Assembly (NCBI RefSeq): GCF_021462225.1
Contig: NC_061811.1
Coordinates: 9,387,663-9,451,662 of the forward strand
Length of the DNA: 64,000 nt
Direction of reading: 5' to 3'
DNA from: Girardinichthys multiradiatus
Taxonomy: Eukaryota; Chordata; Actinopteri; Cyprinodontiformes; Goodeidae
Made by a program: the position numbers and the translations under genes. A model generated the notes under the pieces. It saw only the letters and a list, made by a program, of their open reading frames with translations. It was not told the origin of the DNA and did no database searches. Shown in pieces: positions 57,301-63,842 of this stretch (the stretch's first letter is position 1; every line of letters begins with the position of its first letter).

Positions 57301-58647
57301 GCTGTCCTGGGTTTCATTCTGGATCGACAGACGGGCTGTGCCAGCTAGAGTCTCGTTAGGTAAAAACGCACTTTCTGACAGAACCCTGCAGATCTGAGAA
57401 GTTGTCTGAGAATTTTTTCTGGGAATACTCTCTGTTCAGAAGCTGTTGGTGGTGTCATTGTTTGTGTCTCCTCTGAGATCTTCCTTAGTTGTTTGGTGGT
57501 CAGATTGAACAGGTGCGCATGTGTGCAGGTATCACCACGGTGCTGACCATGTCCACCATCATCACCGGGGTCAACGCCTCCATGCCACGAGTGTCCTACA
57601 TTAAAGCCGTGGACATCTACCTGTGGGTCAGCTTCGTCTTTGTCTTCCTCTCCGTGCTGGAGTACGCCGCCGTCAACTACCTGTCCACCGTCCAGGACCG
57701 CCGCGAGCGCAAGATGAGGGAGAGGGCCCGCTCTCAGGTGAGTTATACCTGCTCTAACGTCGGTTTTACCTGTTCTAAGATCAGTTTTAACCATTGTCAG
57801 ATGGGCTACAGCTGCTCTCTGGTTAGTTTGACCTGCTATTAAGTAGGTCACACTTCTCAGGTGAGTTATACCTGCTCTTATGTCAGTTTTATCTGTTCTC
57901 AGATAGGTTACAGCTGCTCTCTAATCAGTTTGACCTTCCCCGAGTTCAGTTATACTTGTTCTCAGGTGGATTACTCTTGTTGTCAGGTTAGTTTTACCTG
58001 CCCTATAAGTGTCAGGTTTAAGAGGAATTATACCTGCATTCAGATCAGTTTCTACTTCTCAGAGGTCAGTTTTACTTGCTTTCAGGTGGGCTTAACCCTC
58101 CCCCAGATCAGTTTTTACCCACTGTCATTTCAGTTCTACTTGCTCTAAGGCCAGTTTTACCTACTTTCAGTTATACCTGCTTGTGGGTCAGTTTTATCTG
58201 CTCTCAGGTCCTTTCTATTTGACTTCATGAGTAAGATGTATCAGTGTGTGTAATGTAAAGTAGATTTTGTTGGCAGTTGTCCTAATGTTCTGTGTGTCTG
58301 TCCTCTCCCAGTCATTACCATGCACCTGCAGCATCTCCCAAACACAGACCATGACCATGATGGATGGCACCTACAGTGAGGCGGACACCAACAGCCTGGC
58401 TGGTTACACCGAGGAGCCCATGGTTCCCGAGGACGAGCCCGAGGAGAAGCAGAAGGCGCCAGAGAAGTCAGAGCACATGGTGGTCCACCTGTCCATGAGC
58501 AGCGAGTCTGCCGGCATCAAGAAGAGGAAGAGTCTGCGCGCCCTAAACATCATTCAGAATACACATGCCATTGATAAATATTCCCGGATGATTTTCCCCG
58601 GATCATACATCTTCTTCAACCTCATCTACTGGTCGGTTTACTGCTGA
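18158..58647 (+). CDS. gabrr2: gabrr2, GABA-A receptor rho-2 subunit, nine exons
   Basis: A ligand-gated chloride channel subunit forming homo- or heteropentamers (GABA-C type) in the plasma membrane of retinal and other neurons. Exons 18158-18303, 21120-21226, 42366-42433, 42660-42883, 48893-48975, 55946-56086, 57207-57359, 57529-57737 and 58312-58647 join in frame to 488 residues. A signal peptide (about 1-27) is followed by an extracellular domain with the Cys-loop C189-C203 and the loop-C aromatic box F252, Y253, T256, Y259. M1 is about 272-295, M2 301-321, M3 337-358, a charged M3-M4 loop and M4 about 467-487. The start MPYLNRTLL resembles mammalian GABRR2. The second M2 position (2') is Ser (PARVSLGITTVL), as in rho-2, whereas rho-1 has Pro there. 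A second in-frame ATG at 18143 adds five residues but has a poorer context. Teleosts have a/b copies; which one is unknown. Confidence 0.95.
19354..19449. repeat. (GAAT)n / (TTAA)n microsatellite
   Basis: About 18 GAAT units with a few variants (GAGT, GCAT), changing to AATT repeats at the 3' end. Confidence 0.95.
19740..20260 (+). mobile_element. Tc1-like remnant in intron 1
   Basis: Contains ATATGGTGGTGGAAGTGTGA followed by TGGTATGGGGCTGCTTT, the [11 protein letters not shown] transposase motif. Downstream are ACCATGAATTCTGTGCTCTA and TATCAGAAAAACCTGAAAGA. The catalytic core is lost and the frames are broken. Confidence 0.75.
21120..21226 (+). CDS. gabrr2: gabrr2 exon 2
   Basis: Acceptor TTCCTGCAG, donor GTAAGA. 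Encodes [14 protein letters not shown] to [11 protein letters not shown], the conserved DEHDFSMRPAFGG-type approach to the extracellular domain. Phases 2 in, 1 out. Confidence 0.95.
21740..22105. mobile_element. LTR-like or non-autonomous element remnant
   Basis: GCAGGCAGAAACTTGGGATG, then GGTTTAATAATTTAAACTG and CTAAAATACACAGAGAGCAG, resembling the reverse complement layout of the 8229-8747 insertion. Ends are not defined. Confidence 0.4.
22421..23633. mobile_element. large foldback element with 0.53-kb inverted arms
   Basis: Left arm 22421-22947 and right arm 23105-23633 are near-perfect reverse complements (about 527 and 529 bp), separated by a 157-bp unique centre. The ends are GGGGTAAGAACGCTGTC and its mirror. 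Mirrored 60-70-codon frames in the two arms are artefacts of this. The superfamily is not recognised: no convincing target duplication is visible (TCTAT on the left, ATGGA on the right) and there is no transposase. Confidence 0.88.
24377..24430 (-). mobile_element. LINE 3' tail with ATTCA repeat
   Basis: Tandem AATTC units followed by AAGATACTTTATTGATCCCT. On the minus strand this reads GGGATCAATAAAGTATCTT plus a short tandem tail, the common 3' end of fish non-LTR elements. Confidence 0.6.
24967..25649 (-). pseudogene. transposase C-terminal part, left arm
   Basis: Transposase from about [10 protein letters not shown] (residue 109 of the complete copy) to PTKY. DD34E residues are present ([24 protein letters not shown]). 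Changes against the complete copy include P267S, M317T and R320C. K170 and A240 match copy A. There is no DNA-binding domain or own start. Confidence 0.92.
25656..26396 (+). pseudogene. transposase C-terminal part, right arm
   Basis: Transposase from about [14 protein letters not shown] (residue 89 on) to PTKY. Catalytic D, D and E are present. E170, N230 and T240 differ from the left arm; E170 and T240 match copy C at 53.6 kb. The N-terminal HTH is missing. Confidence 0.92.
26683..26722. repeat. short GT-rich repeat
   Basis: GTGTGTGTGTGCAAGTGAGT-type sequence directly after the palindromic element. Confidence 0.7.
27067..27499 (-). pseudogene. unassigned single-pass membrane protein frame, one frame break
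   Basis: I do not recognise this. From an ATG at 27499 (G at -3 and +4) the minus strand encodes [15 protein letters not shown] to about [10 protein letters not shown]. The frame then shifts and the same apparent protein continues as [20 protein letters not shown], then [20 protein letters not shown] and [17 protein letters not shown], to a stop at 27067. [20 protein letters not shown] is a good single membrane helix, followed by a basic stop-transfer RE-IRR and an amphipathic helix. The words GTGGAGGAT and GTCGAGGAT lie 31 bp apart around the break, so a 31-bp insertion could explain the shift. There are no introns. It may be a retrocopy or a transposon-encoded accessory protein. Confidence 0.45.
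27500..28640. other. non-coding, possibly part of the same inserted unit
   Basis: Sequence upstream (on the minus strand) of the membrane-protein frame. It includes a 67-codon minus frame (27763-27966) with no recognisable family. No terminal repeats are defined. Confidence 0.35.
28650..29500 (+). mobile_element. Tc1-like remnant interrupted by a hAT-like insert
   Basis: Left part: AGTATGGAGGCAGCATCATG (the GGSIM motif). The right part resumes at 29297 and encodes [20 protein letters not shown], the [11 protein letters not shown] region with the DDE glutamate. The reading is continuous once 28930-29288 is removed. Frames are otherwise decayed. Confidence 0.8.
28930..29288. mobile_element. 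short hAT-like non-autonomous element
   Basis: 359 bp beginning CAGGGGCTACTGAAC and ending TTCCTTG (CAAGGAA on the other strand). It has an AT-rich centre. Flanking 8-mers TTTTAGAG and CTTTAGTG match at 6 of 8, the target length of hAT elements. GTGACCCCC and CCTGACCCCC sub-terminal motifs are inverted in style. No coding capacity. Confidence 0.55.
31905..33040 (-). mobile_element. Tc1-like element, right end lost, frames broken
   Basis: The left end CACTGCCTGGCCAAAA is preceded by TA. On the minus strand the transposase is spread over three frames: 32761-32991 ([15 protein letters not shown] with [18 protein letters not shown]), 32338-32643 ([11 protein letters not shown], first Asp) and 32032-32334 ([12 protein letters not shown], second Asp). 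The last part shifts frame before the PIE glutamate motif. The partner TIR is not seen; the copy runs into a CATC microsatellite. Confidence 0.85.
33040..33090. repeat. (ATCC)n microsatellite
   Basis: About twelve ATCC units with one ATCAG interruption, abutting the truncated Tc1-like element. Confidence 0.95.
36345..36775 (+). mobile_element. Tc1-like 3' half remnant (family B, also at 50.3 kb)
   Basis: TTGGAGTGCCCTAGTCAAAG and TTAAATCTGATTGA resemble the transposase end (EWPSQS.DLN.I). The tail GATCTGAAACATTTAAGT and GGGGGCAAAAACCTTTTCGC is the standard end of this family. No open frame remains. Confidence 0.65.
37890..38010 (-). mobile_element. LINE 3' end remnant
   Basis: ACATTTATTGTCCCACAATG then TGGAAATTCAAGTGTGTCAG, the antisense of a common fish non-LTR 3' end. 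Confidence 0.5.
39040..39153 (+). mobile_element. L2/SINE-type 3' tail
   Basis: GTCCAGGGTGAACCCCGCCT, then CTGCTGGAGATAGGCACCAG and GACCCACTATGGAATAAGGG, ending in GACTGACTGAC repeats. This is the widespread fish L2-related tail. Confidence 0.75.
40540..40765 (-). mobile_element. DNA transposon fragment (same family as 46.3 kb)
   Basis: GTAGCCTCAATTTCCTTTCT, then AGCTGACAGGAGTGGCACCT and CGCTTCAAGGTTTAACTTAT are the antisense interior of the fish repeat that begins with CACTCACCGGCCACTTTAT. No frame is intact. Confidence 0.55.
42366..42433 (+). CDS. gabrr2: gabrr2 exon 3 (68 bp)
   Basis: Acceptor TTTGCAG, donor GTAAGA. Encodes [20 protein letters not shown] then DM. 68 bp is the usual size of this exon in GABA-A receptor genes. 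Confidence 0.97.
42660..42883 (+). CDS. gabrr2: gabrr2 exon 4 (224 bp)
   Basis: Acceptor CCCAATAG, donor GTCAGT. Encodes [17 protein letters not shown], then [18 protein letters not shown] and [20 protein letters not shown]. It contains the WVPD and HDTTTDN signatures of rho subunits. Intron 3 before it is only 226 bp. Confidence 0.97.
43200..43366 (+). mobile_element. DNA transposon 3' end remnant
   Basis: AAATCAGCAGGGTATCAAAT followed by ACTTGTTCTCCCCACTGTA, the characteristic end of a widespread fish DNA transposon, with the preceding GTACCTGTGATAAAAATG block. Confidence 0.6.
46345..46720 (+). mobile_element. DNA transposon 5' end with HTH relic
   Basis: ATACACTCACCGGCCACTTT start, then CAGCCAATCACATTGCAGCA. 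The relic GGGAAGAATGAAGGTTTAAG...GGTCAGAGTATTTCAGAAAC reads as a mariner/Tc1-type HTH region ([11 protein letters not shown]), with an in-frame stop. Confidence 0.6.
48250..48810 (+). mobile_element. Tc1-like remnant, ends without core
   Basis: The 5' part has GAAGGCCTCAGAGGTTTGAT and AGAGAACATTATTGAACA. The 3' part has AAAATGTGTGGTTGGGATGT and GACAAAATAT. The transposase interior is largely missing. It ends 80 bp before exon 5. Confidence 0.65.
48893..48975 (+). CDS. gabrr2: gabrr2 exon 5 (83 bp, Cys-loop)
   Basis: Acceptor CTGAACAG, donor GTGAGT. Encodes [20 protein letters not shown] then CSLELES. The two cysteines, 13 residues apart, form the Cys-loop disulfide that couples binding to gating. 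83 bp is the family-standard size. Confidence 0.97.
50300..51490 (-). mobile_element. Tc1-like element, degenerate (family B)
   Basis: The plus strand begins AAAAAAGTGTTTGCTCCCTT and carries antisense transposase blocks such as GATGCCATTTTTGGCTAGTC, CTTGGAGTAATTTTTGGTAG and CATTTGTGGATAATGACTCT. It ends with a GTTGTCAGACAGGTTCTATC flank. The same family in opposite orientation is at 36.4 kb. No intact frame. Confidence 0.75.
53644..55173 (+). mobile_element. Tc1-like element with internal deletion (copy C)
   Basis: 1,530 bp with both about 200-bp TIRs and TA flanks. It equals copy A minus 80 bp: the bases corresponding to 12397-12476 of copy A (after ATGGGTAAGAC) are gone. This removes most of the first HTH helix and puts the original ATG out of frame. 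It lies in gabrr2 intron 5, same orientation as copy A. Confidence 0.95.
53971..54896 (+). pseudogene. copy C transposase, N-terminally disrupted
   Basis: From the relic ATG (53971) the frame is wrong. The transposase frame is open only from about [11 protein letters not shown] onward and has no ATG before the EMGYR methionine. D, D and E catalytic residues are intact ([22 protein letters not shown]). Variants include A191T, E214K and P331L. It is expected to be non-autonomous. Confidence 0.9.
55946..56086 (+). CDS. gabrr2: gabrr2 exon 6
   Basis: Acceptor TTTTCCAG, donor GTACGG (weak). Encodes [18 protein letters not shown] to LAFYSST. It carries the loop-C residues F252, Y253 and T256 that contact GABA in rho receptors. 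Confidence 0.96.
56087..57206 (+). other. gabrr2 intron 6
   Basis: 1.1 kb. It stays open in the exon-6 frame for 179 codons (to 56625). The 56340-56590 part is pyrimidine-rich and resembles an old retroelement tail. Nothing else was recognised. Confidence 0.8.
57207..57359 (+). CDS. gabrr2: gabrr2 exon 7 (153 bp, M1 and start of M2)
   Basis: Acceptor TTTGCAG, donor GTAAAA. Encodes [20 protein letters not shown], the [19 protein letters not shown] end of M1 and PARVSL at the start of the M2 pore helix. 153 bp is standard for the family. Confidence 0.97.
57529..57737 (+). CDS. gabrr2: gabrr2 exon 8 (M2 and M3)
   Basis: Acceptor TGTGCAG, donor GTGAGT. Encodes [20 protein letters not shown], then the M3 [20 protein letters not shown] and a basic start of the cytoplasmic loop ([14 protein letters not shown]). 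The last exon bases CTCTCAG form part of the tandem unit that continues in the intron. Confidence 0.96.
57738..58215 (+). repeat. 21-bp-period minisatellite starting at the exon-8 splice donor
   Basis: Degenerate units of about 21 bp with consensus GTcAGTTTtACCTG plus CTCTCAG. The first unit starts at the real GTGAGT donor (57738). The same CTCAG/GTGAGTTATACCTGCTCT string recurs at 57856-57878, 123 bp on. Three phases of one frame stay partly open, giving a seven-residue repeat of the type VSYTCSN / VGFTCSK. It fills nearly all of intron 8. Confidence 0.88.
58312..58647 (+). CDS. gabrr2: gabrr2 exon 9 (cytoplasmic loop, M4, stop)
   Basis: Acceptor CTCTCCCAG, 111 codons then TGA. Encodes an acidic/basic M3-M4 loop ([28 protein letters not shown]) and M4 ending [18 protein letters not shown]. 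The [10 protein letters not shown] motif before M4 is a rho/GABA-A signature. Confidence 0.97.
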   Translation, partial: SLPCTCSISQTQTMTMMDGTYSEADTNSLAGYTEEPMVPEDEPEEKQKAPEKSEHMVVHLSMSSESAGIKKRKSLRALNIIQNTHAIDKYSRMIFPGSYIFFNLIYWSVYC

Positions 58648-60788
58648 TTGGCAGCTGGGTATCAGGGTGAGGCGGACAGGGTGGAAACCAACCGTTGTGA
58701 TGAACCTGAGGAGGATGAGGAGTCCTTCAACAGTTAATGTTAGTGTGAGCATCTTACATGAAACACAAGGAATCCAGCAGTACCTGAGGAGATTCAAAGG
58801 TTCTGAAATGATCTCTAGAGTTCTGCTTCCAGGTTTAATTTTTCTCCTACAGAAGCTTGAATGTTCATAAATAATCTACAGTTAAAGCAAGGAAACCCAT
58901 AAGCGGTGTCTGATGTTACCTCTTATGGTCAATTATGAATGTTTGGGTTCAGAAGTTTTAAACCAGTACAGCTACAATCTGAACCTGAAATTTAATTTAC
59001 AGGAAAAAAAAAAAACATATCAGGTCAGAACAAAGAAAATTAACTGGTTATATTCAAATTCCAAGTTTTAATTCAACTGAATGTAATACACTCAGATTAA
59101 GTTTGTGGGCTTTGGTTTCCGTGAACATGTTGTGTTCAACAGATGTCATCTCAGGAAATTTAAACATCTTAGTCTAATTACTTGTTAAAAAAATCAGATA
59201 TGAAGCAGCAGGTACAGAGCACCTGGTGAAGTTTGTCATGGTAACATGTTTATTCTGATGGAAGTGATGGAGATGTTGTTTTTTGTTAGTTCCCCACAGC
59301 TGATGGTATTTATAACAGAAGATATTTAACTAAAAACAGAACTTGACATTTAATGACATTTAACCCTGAAGAGATTTTCACACGTCATTAGATGTAATGG
59401 GCCATTAAGGAAACAGATGCAGTAACAAGTTTAATATGTTTCTAAATAAATGTTTTCACAGATTGCAAATATTTGCAGCAATCATGACGTTTTGCTGCTT
59501 GTGTAAAAGCTCAACTCTCATCTTTATAACTGGAGAACATGCCAGCCAATCATCACGCAGGTGTGCATGAAGCCTGAGCACTGAAACCAGCTCACAGAAA
59601 GGCTTGGGTTCAGATGAGGTTCAGTAAAACCTGACCTGGTCCACAACCCTCTGGTGGCTGCAGCAGACTTGTTTCTGAAAAGATGTCTCTTTCAAACCTG
59701 ACAAAACATTATTGTGTTTATTTAATAAAATACAGTTGGCCTGATTTACTCAACTGAAACTCTGTGTATTATAAAATAACAAACTTTGTATTTGTATAGA
59801 TTAAAGATTAATTGTGAGCGTGTTTTGAAAGTTTGTATTTGATCAGAAATGACTGTTAATGAAATGATGGCAGCACAAACAAAGAGAGCACGAGGAGCTT
59901 CTTGATGAGAAGAAGATAATGTTTTATCTCTGACATCTGCAGCTCTGCCTCCATCTGCAGAGACTGCACATCTGTATCTGTTTGTGCATCTGTCTAACTC
60001 TGGACCTGTCTGCAGAAGCTGCACGTTTCTGCAGCTTCAAATCAGTCTACAATTCAACATCTATCGCAGTTCTACACCCATCTGCAGCTTCACCTCCGTC
60101 TGCAGATGCTGCAGATCTGTCATCATCTGTTTGCTGCTGCACGTGTTACTGCATCTGTCTGCGGGTTTGCACCTGTCTGCAGCAGCTGCGGATATTACTT
60201 TGGCTACACATCTGGTTGCATCTGTCAACAATACACCTCTCGGCAGTGGTAGCACATGTTTCTGCAGCTCTACATCTAGCTGCCCATCTGTCTGGCGCTT
60301 ACACTCATCTGGGGCTGGACATCGGGGTGCATTTGTCTGCAGCAGCTGCACATCGGGTGTCTCTGACTACAATGCCACACCTGTCTGCGGTGGATGCACA
60401 TCTGTGCGCAGCTTCACATCTCTCAGCTGTGAGTAAAGCTGCTGGCAGGTTGTCTTGTTTCACTCTCTGACTTGGCTGCTTTTCCACCAAATGTATGAGT
60501 CTACTGTTGGAGGGTGCTTAAGCATGAAACAAGAATATTTTTGGTTTATCATCTCCATAGATGATAAAATGTGTTTGAATTGTTCAGATGATGTGTGGAC
60601 ACTGTCAGAGGACATAGTTTATTGAAATTCATCCTGTTGCAGAGCCTCAGATCACCAGCTGATGAAGTGTTTAGGTTTTATGCTCTGCTCTGTCTTTAGG
60701 TTTGTTGGTGAAATGTTTCTGCTGGGTAAATCTGACATAAAGAATGTTTCTGTGTTGGTTAAGATGTATTAAATATAACTGTAATAAA
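58648..60788 (+). other. gabrr2: probable gabrr2 3' untranslated region
   Basis: No further exons. A candidate poly-A signal AATAAA lies at 60783-60788, and earlier AATAAA-type hexamers occur near 59443. The segment includes a degenerate CTGCA-rich repeat (59937-60435). The true end is not determined by sequence. Confidence 0.4.
59937..60435. repeat. degenerate CATCTGTCTGCAG-type repeat
   Basis: Many variants of CACATCTGTCTGCAGCAGCTG at irregular spacing. Open frames on both strands (162, 150 and 96 codons) arise from this composition and share no domain. Confidence 0.7.
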
Positions 60789-61644
60789 CTGACTCTGTCT
60801 CTGATTCATCGAGATTAGAACCTTCTGTGCTTACTTTAACTTGGGGTCGATGACACTGAGGCTGACAGGCTCTCAGTTTGCCTCTTAGTCTGAATCTGTC
60901 TCCACAGAGAAACATGACAATTTCATAATAGTTTGTCAGATATCAGACCTTTGAGGCTGCCAGTGATCAGCTCTAGGAACATGATAAACTGCTCTATTTT
61001 TAAATAAAACATTTTTTATTTTTAAATAAAAAATACTTTTTTCCTAAATCATACTGATTTCTACAGAACAGTTATATTTCAACCTAAAATTAACATTGTC
61101 AACCTTTACAATATTCATGTATCCAGTTAAAAAAGGAAGTTAACATAGCAAATGTATTAGTCTACATTTCTGAGACAAAGTGCTTGCCCATTTGCTGATC
61201 TCTGCTGTTTTTGCTTTTTTGACATACTTAAATGTTTCAGATCACAAAAAACAATTTTATTGGATTTGAAATGATAAATTGATCTATTAAGAGAATCAAG
61301 TTTCTAGACATGGTCCTATGTAGAAAAGCAATAGCTCCCTAAATCTAAGGGGTTGTGATGTCAGTCAGTTTTTTACATTGCTGTGGAGGATTTTTAAAAT
61401 TTAGCCACACTGGATGGTGGATTTTCGTGCATGAATTGCCTGTTTAAGATCATACCACAAAATATTAATCTTAATCTATTTGTTGACAGTAGTTGTTCAG
61501 TGCAGCATAAAATAATTTAGAAAGTAGCCTAAGTGGTGGTAATGTGGTACCGTCATTTAGAAACTACATCTTACTTATGTCAATACCAAAACAGCAGAAG
61601 TGGGCCAGAAATATGTTTTTTATGGTGGAGACCTAATGTACATA
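60789..61644. other. non-coding, nothing recognised
   Basis: AT-rich DNA between the presumed gabrr2 end and the next transposon. A TTTTTAAATAAAA duplication lies near 60997-61030. Confidence 0.45.
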
Positions 61645-63208
61645 CACTGCTCAAAAAAATAAAGGGAACACTCAAATAACAAATCCTAGATCTGAATGAA
61701 AGAAATATTCTCATTAAATACTTTGTTCTGTACAAAGTTGAATCTGCTGACAATAAAATCCCACAAAAAACATCAATGGAAATCAAATTTATTAACCAAT
61801 GGAGGCCTGGATTTGGAGTCACACACAAAATTAAAGTGGAAAAACACACTACAGGCTGATCCAACGTTGATGTAATGTCCTTAAAACAAGTCAAAATGAG
61901 GCTCAGTATTGTGTGTGGCCTCCATGTGTCTGTATGACCTCCCTACAACGCCTGGACATGCTCCTGATGAGATGGCGGATGGTCTCCTAAGGGATCTCCT
62001 CCCAGACCTGGACTAAAGCATCCACCAACTCCTGGACAGTCTGTGATGCAACATGATGTTGGTGGATGGAGCGAGACATGATGTCCCAGATGTGCTCAAT
62101 CAGATTCAGGTCTGGGGAACGGGCGGGCCAGTCCATAGCTTCAATGTCTTCATCTTGCAGGAACTGCTGACACACTCCAGCCACATGAGGTCTAGCATTG
62201 TCCTGCATTAGGAGGAACCCAGGGCCAACCACACCAGCATATGGTCTCACAAGGGGTCTGAGGATCTCATCTCTGTACCTAATGGCAGTCAGGCTACCTC
62301 TGGCGAGCACATGGAGGGCCAAATGCCACCCCACACCAATACTGACCCACTGCCAAACCTGTCATGCTGAAGGATGTTGCAGGCAGCAGATCGCTCTCCA
62401 TGGTGTCTCCAGACTCTGTCACGTCTGTCACATGTGCTCAGTGTGAACCTGCTTTCATCTGTGAAGAGCACAGGGCACCAGTGGTGAATTTGCAAATCCT
62501 GTTGTTCTCTGGCAAATGCCAAGCGTCCTGCACGGTGTTGGGCTGTGAGCACAACCCCCATTTGTGGACGTTGGGCCCTCATACCATCCTCATAGGGTCA
62601 GTTTCTAACCGTTTGTGCAGACACATGCACATTTGTGGCCTGCTGGAGGTCATTGTGCAGGGCTCTGGCAGTGCTCCTCCTGTTCCTCCGTGCACAAAGG
62701 CGGAGGTAGCGGTGCTGCTGCTGGGTTGTTGTCCTCCTACGGCCTCCTTCACGTCTCCTGGTGTACTGGCCTGTCTCCTGGTAGCGCCTCCAGGCTCTGG
62801 ACACTACGCTGACAGACACAGCAAACCTTCTTGCCACAGCTCGCATTGATGTGCCATCCTGGATGATCTGCACTACCTCAGCCACTTGTGTGGGTTGTAG
62901 AGTCCGTCTCATGCTACCACAAGTGTGAAAGCACCACCAACATTCAAAAGTGACCAAAACATCAGCCAGAAAGCATCGGTACTGAGAAGTGGTCTGTGGT
63001 CTCCACCTGCAGAACCACTCCTTTATTGAGTGTGTCTTGTTAATCGTCAAAGATTTCCCCCTGTTGTCTTTTCCATTTGCACAACAGCTGTGAAATTGAT
63101 TGTTAATCAGTGTTGCTTCCTAAGTGCACAGTTTGATTTCACAGAAGTTTGATTTACTTGAAGTTATATTGGGTTGTTTAAGTGTTCCCTTTATTTTTTT
63201 GAGCGGTG
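61645..63208 (-). mobile_element. Tc1-like element with both ends, frameshifted transposase
   Basis: 1,564 bp with inverted ends of about 36 bp (CACTGCTCAAAAAAATAAAG on the left, mirrored at the right end with few changes) and TA flanks. The minus-strand transposase is split over three frames. Confidence 0.94.
61987..62912 (-). pseudogene. broken Tc1-like transposase
   Basis: Probable start at 62912 ([23 protein letters not shown] with [20 protein letters not shown] and the basic GRRRTT). First-Asp segment LFTDESRFTL in 62289-62582. Second Asp and Glu in 61987-62334 (MQDNARPHV, 34 residues, then E in DLNLIEHIWD). At least two frameshifts separate the three parts, so it is inactive although the catalytic triad is preserved. 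Confidence 0.92.
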
Positions 63209-63299
63209 TATAATAGAAACTGCCGTCGATAAAAAAACAAAACAGAAGGTGTGTGTACATAAATGATGAAAAATAATTGAAAACATTTCTAAATTCCAC

Positions 63300-63362
63300 A
63301 TTCAGCGCTTTGAGTACCTTGTTGCTGAAAAGCGCTATATAAATAAATTTGACTTGACTTAA
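63300..63362 (+). mobile_element. LINE/SINE 3' tail fragment
   Basis: CAGCGCTTTGAGTACCTTGT followed by AAAAGCGCTATATAAATAAA and short TTGACTTGACTT repeats. This is a common fish retroposon tail. Confidence 0.7.
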
Positions 63363-63690
63363 AACGGATCATTATTCTTTAATTTCCTTATTTATTGATT
63401 GATGTTGCTATCTATCATAAACTTTATTTTTTTATTTAGCCGTTTAATCTTTGAGGAGCATAATCAAATCATCAACATTGTTTTGTTCCACTTTAATTAC
63501 TCTGTGTTTAATAACACCTGATGCATTTATGAACCACGGCTTCCTCCGTGAATCAGAATCTGAATTATATTTGTCTTTCTTAAATGAACAGCGAAGTGAA
63601 GTTGTTTCCCTACATATTTTTTTTAGATTTTTAAACATTTTTGCTGGCAACTATCTTTAAATTTTTAGTAAGTATTTGTGTAATTATCAG
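63363..63690. other. non-coding, nothing recognised
   Basis: AT-rich DNA before the next promoter. The 68-69-codon overlapping frames at 63444-63660 are on opposite strands and show no family. Confidence 0.4.
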
Positions 63691-63699
63691 TAAGAACGA

Positions 63700-63842
63700 C
63701 AGCTTCTCTGTAATTTCCGCGTGGTCGGTGAACGCAGCGCAGAGCTCCACTTCCTGTCAGCAGGAAGTTTTCCGTCCTCACCGACCCAGAGTGATTTTAT
63801 AACTCTGCACCAACCGGACAGAACCGCTCGGAACCTGAAGCT
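63700..63842 (+). promoter_or_regulatory. probable promoter and non-coding first exon of the next gene
   Basis: The CpG content rises sharply here. A palindromic pair of ETS core sites lies at 63749-63768 (ACTTCCTG, 4 bp, CAGGAAGT). A strong donor GTGAGT follows at 63843. There is no ATG with a long frame before the donor, so the exon would be 5' UTR. The gene itself is outside the window. A housekeeping-type gene is suggested by the ETS sites and lack of TATA. Confidence 0.5.

Noticed and set aside
57861..58148. Cys/Ser-rich 95-codon frame downstream of exon 8
   Set aside because: Part of the intronic splice-donor minisatellite. The real exon 9 starts at 58312 and joins exon 8 in frame.
59982..60470. 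162-codon His/Leu/Ser/Ala-rich frame, with overlapping 150-codon and antisense frames
   Set aside because: Open in several frames at once, as expected of a CTGCAG-rich repeat. No splice or start logic.
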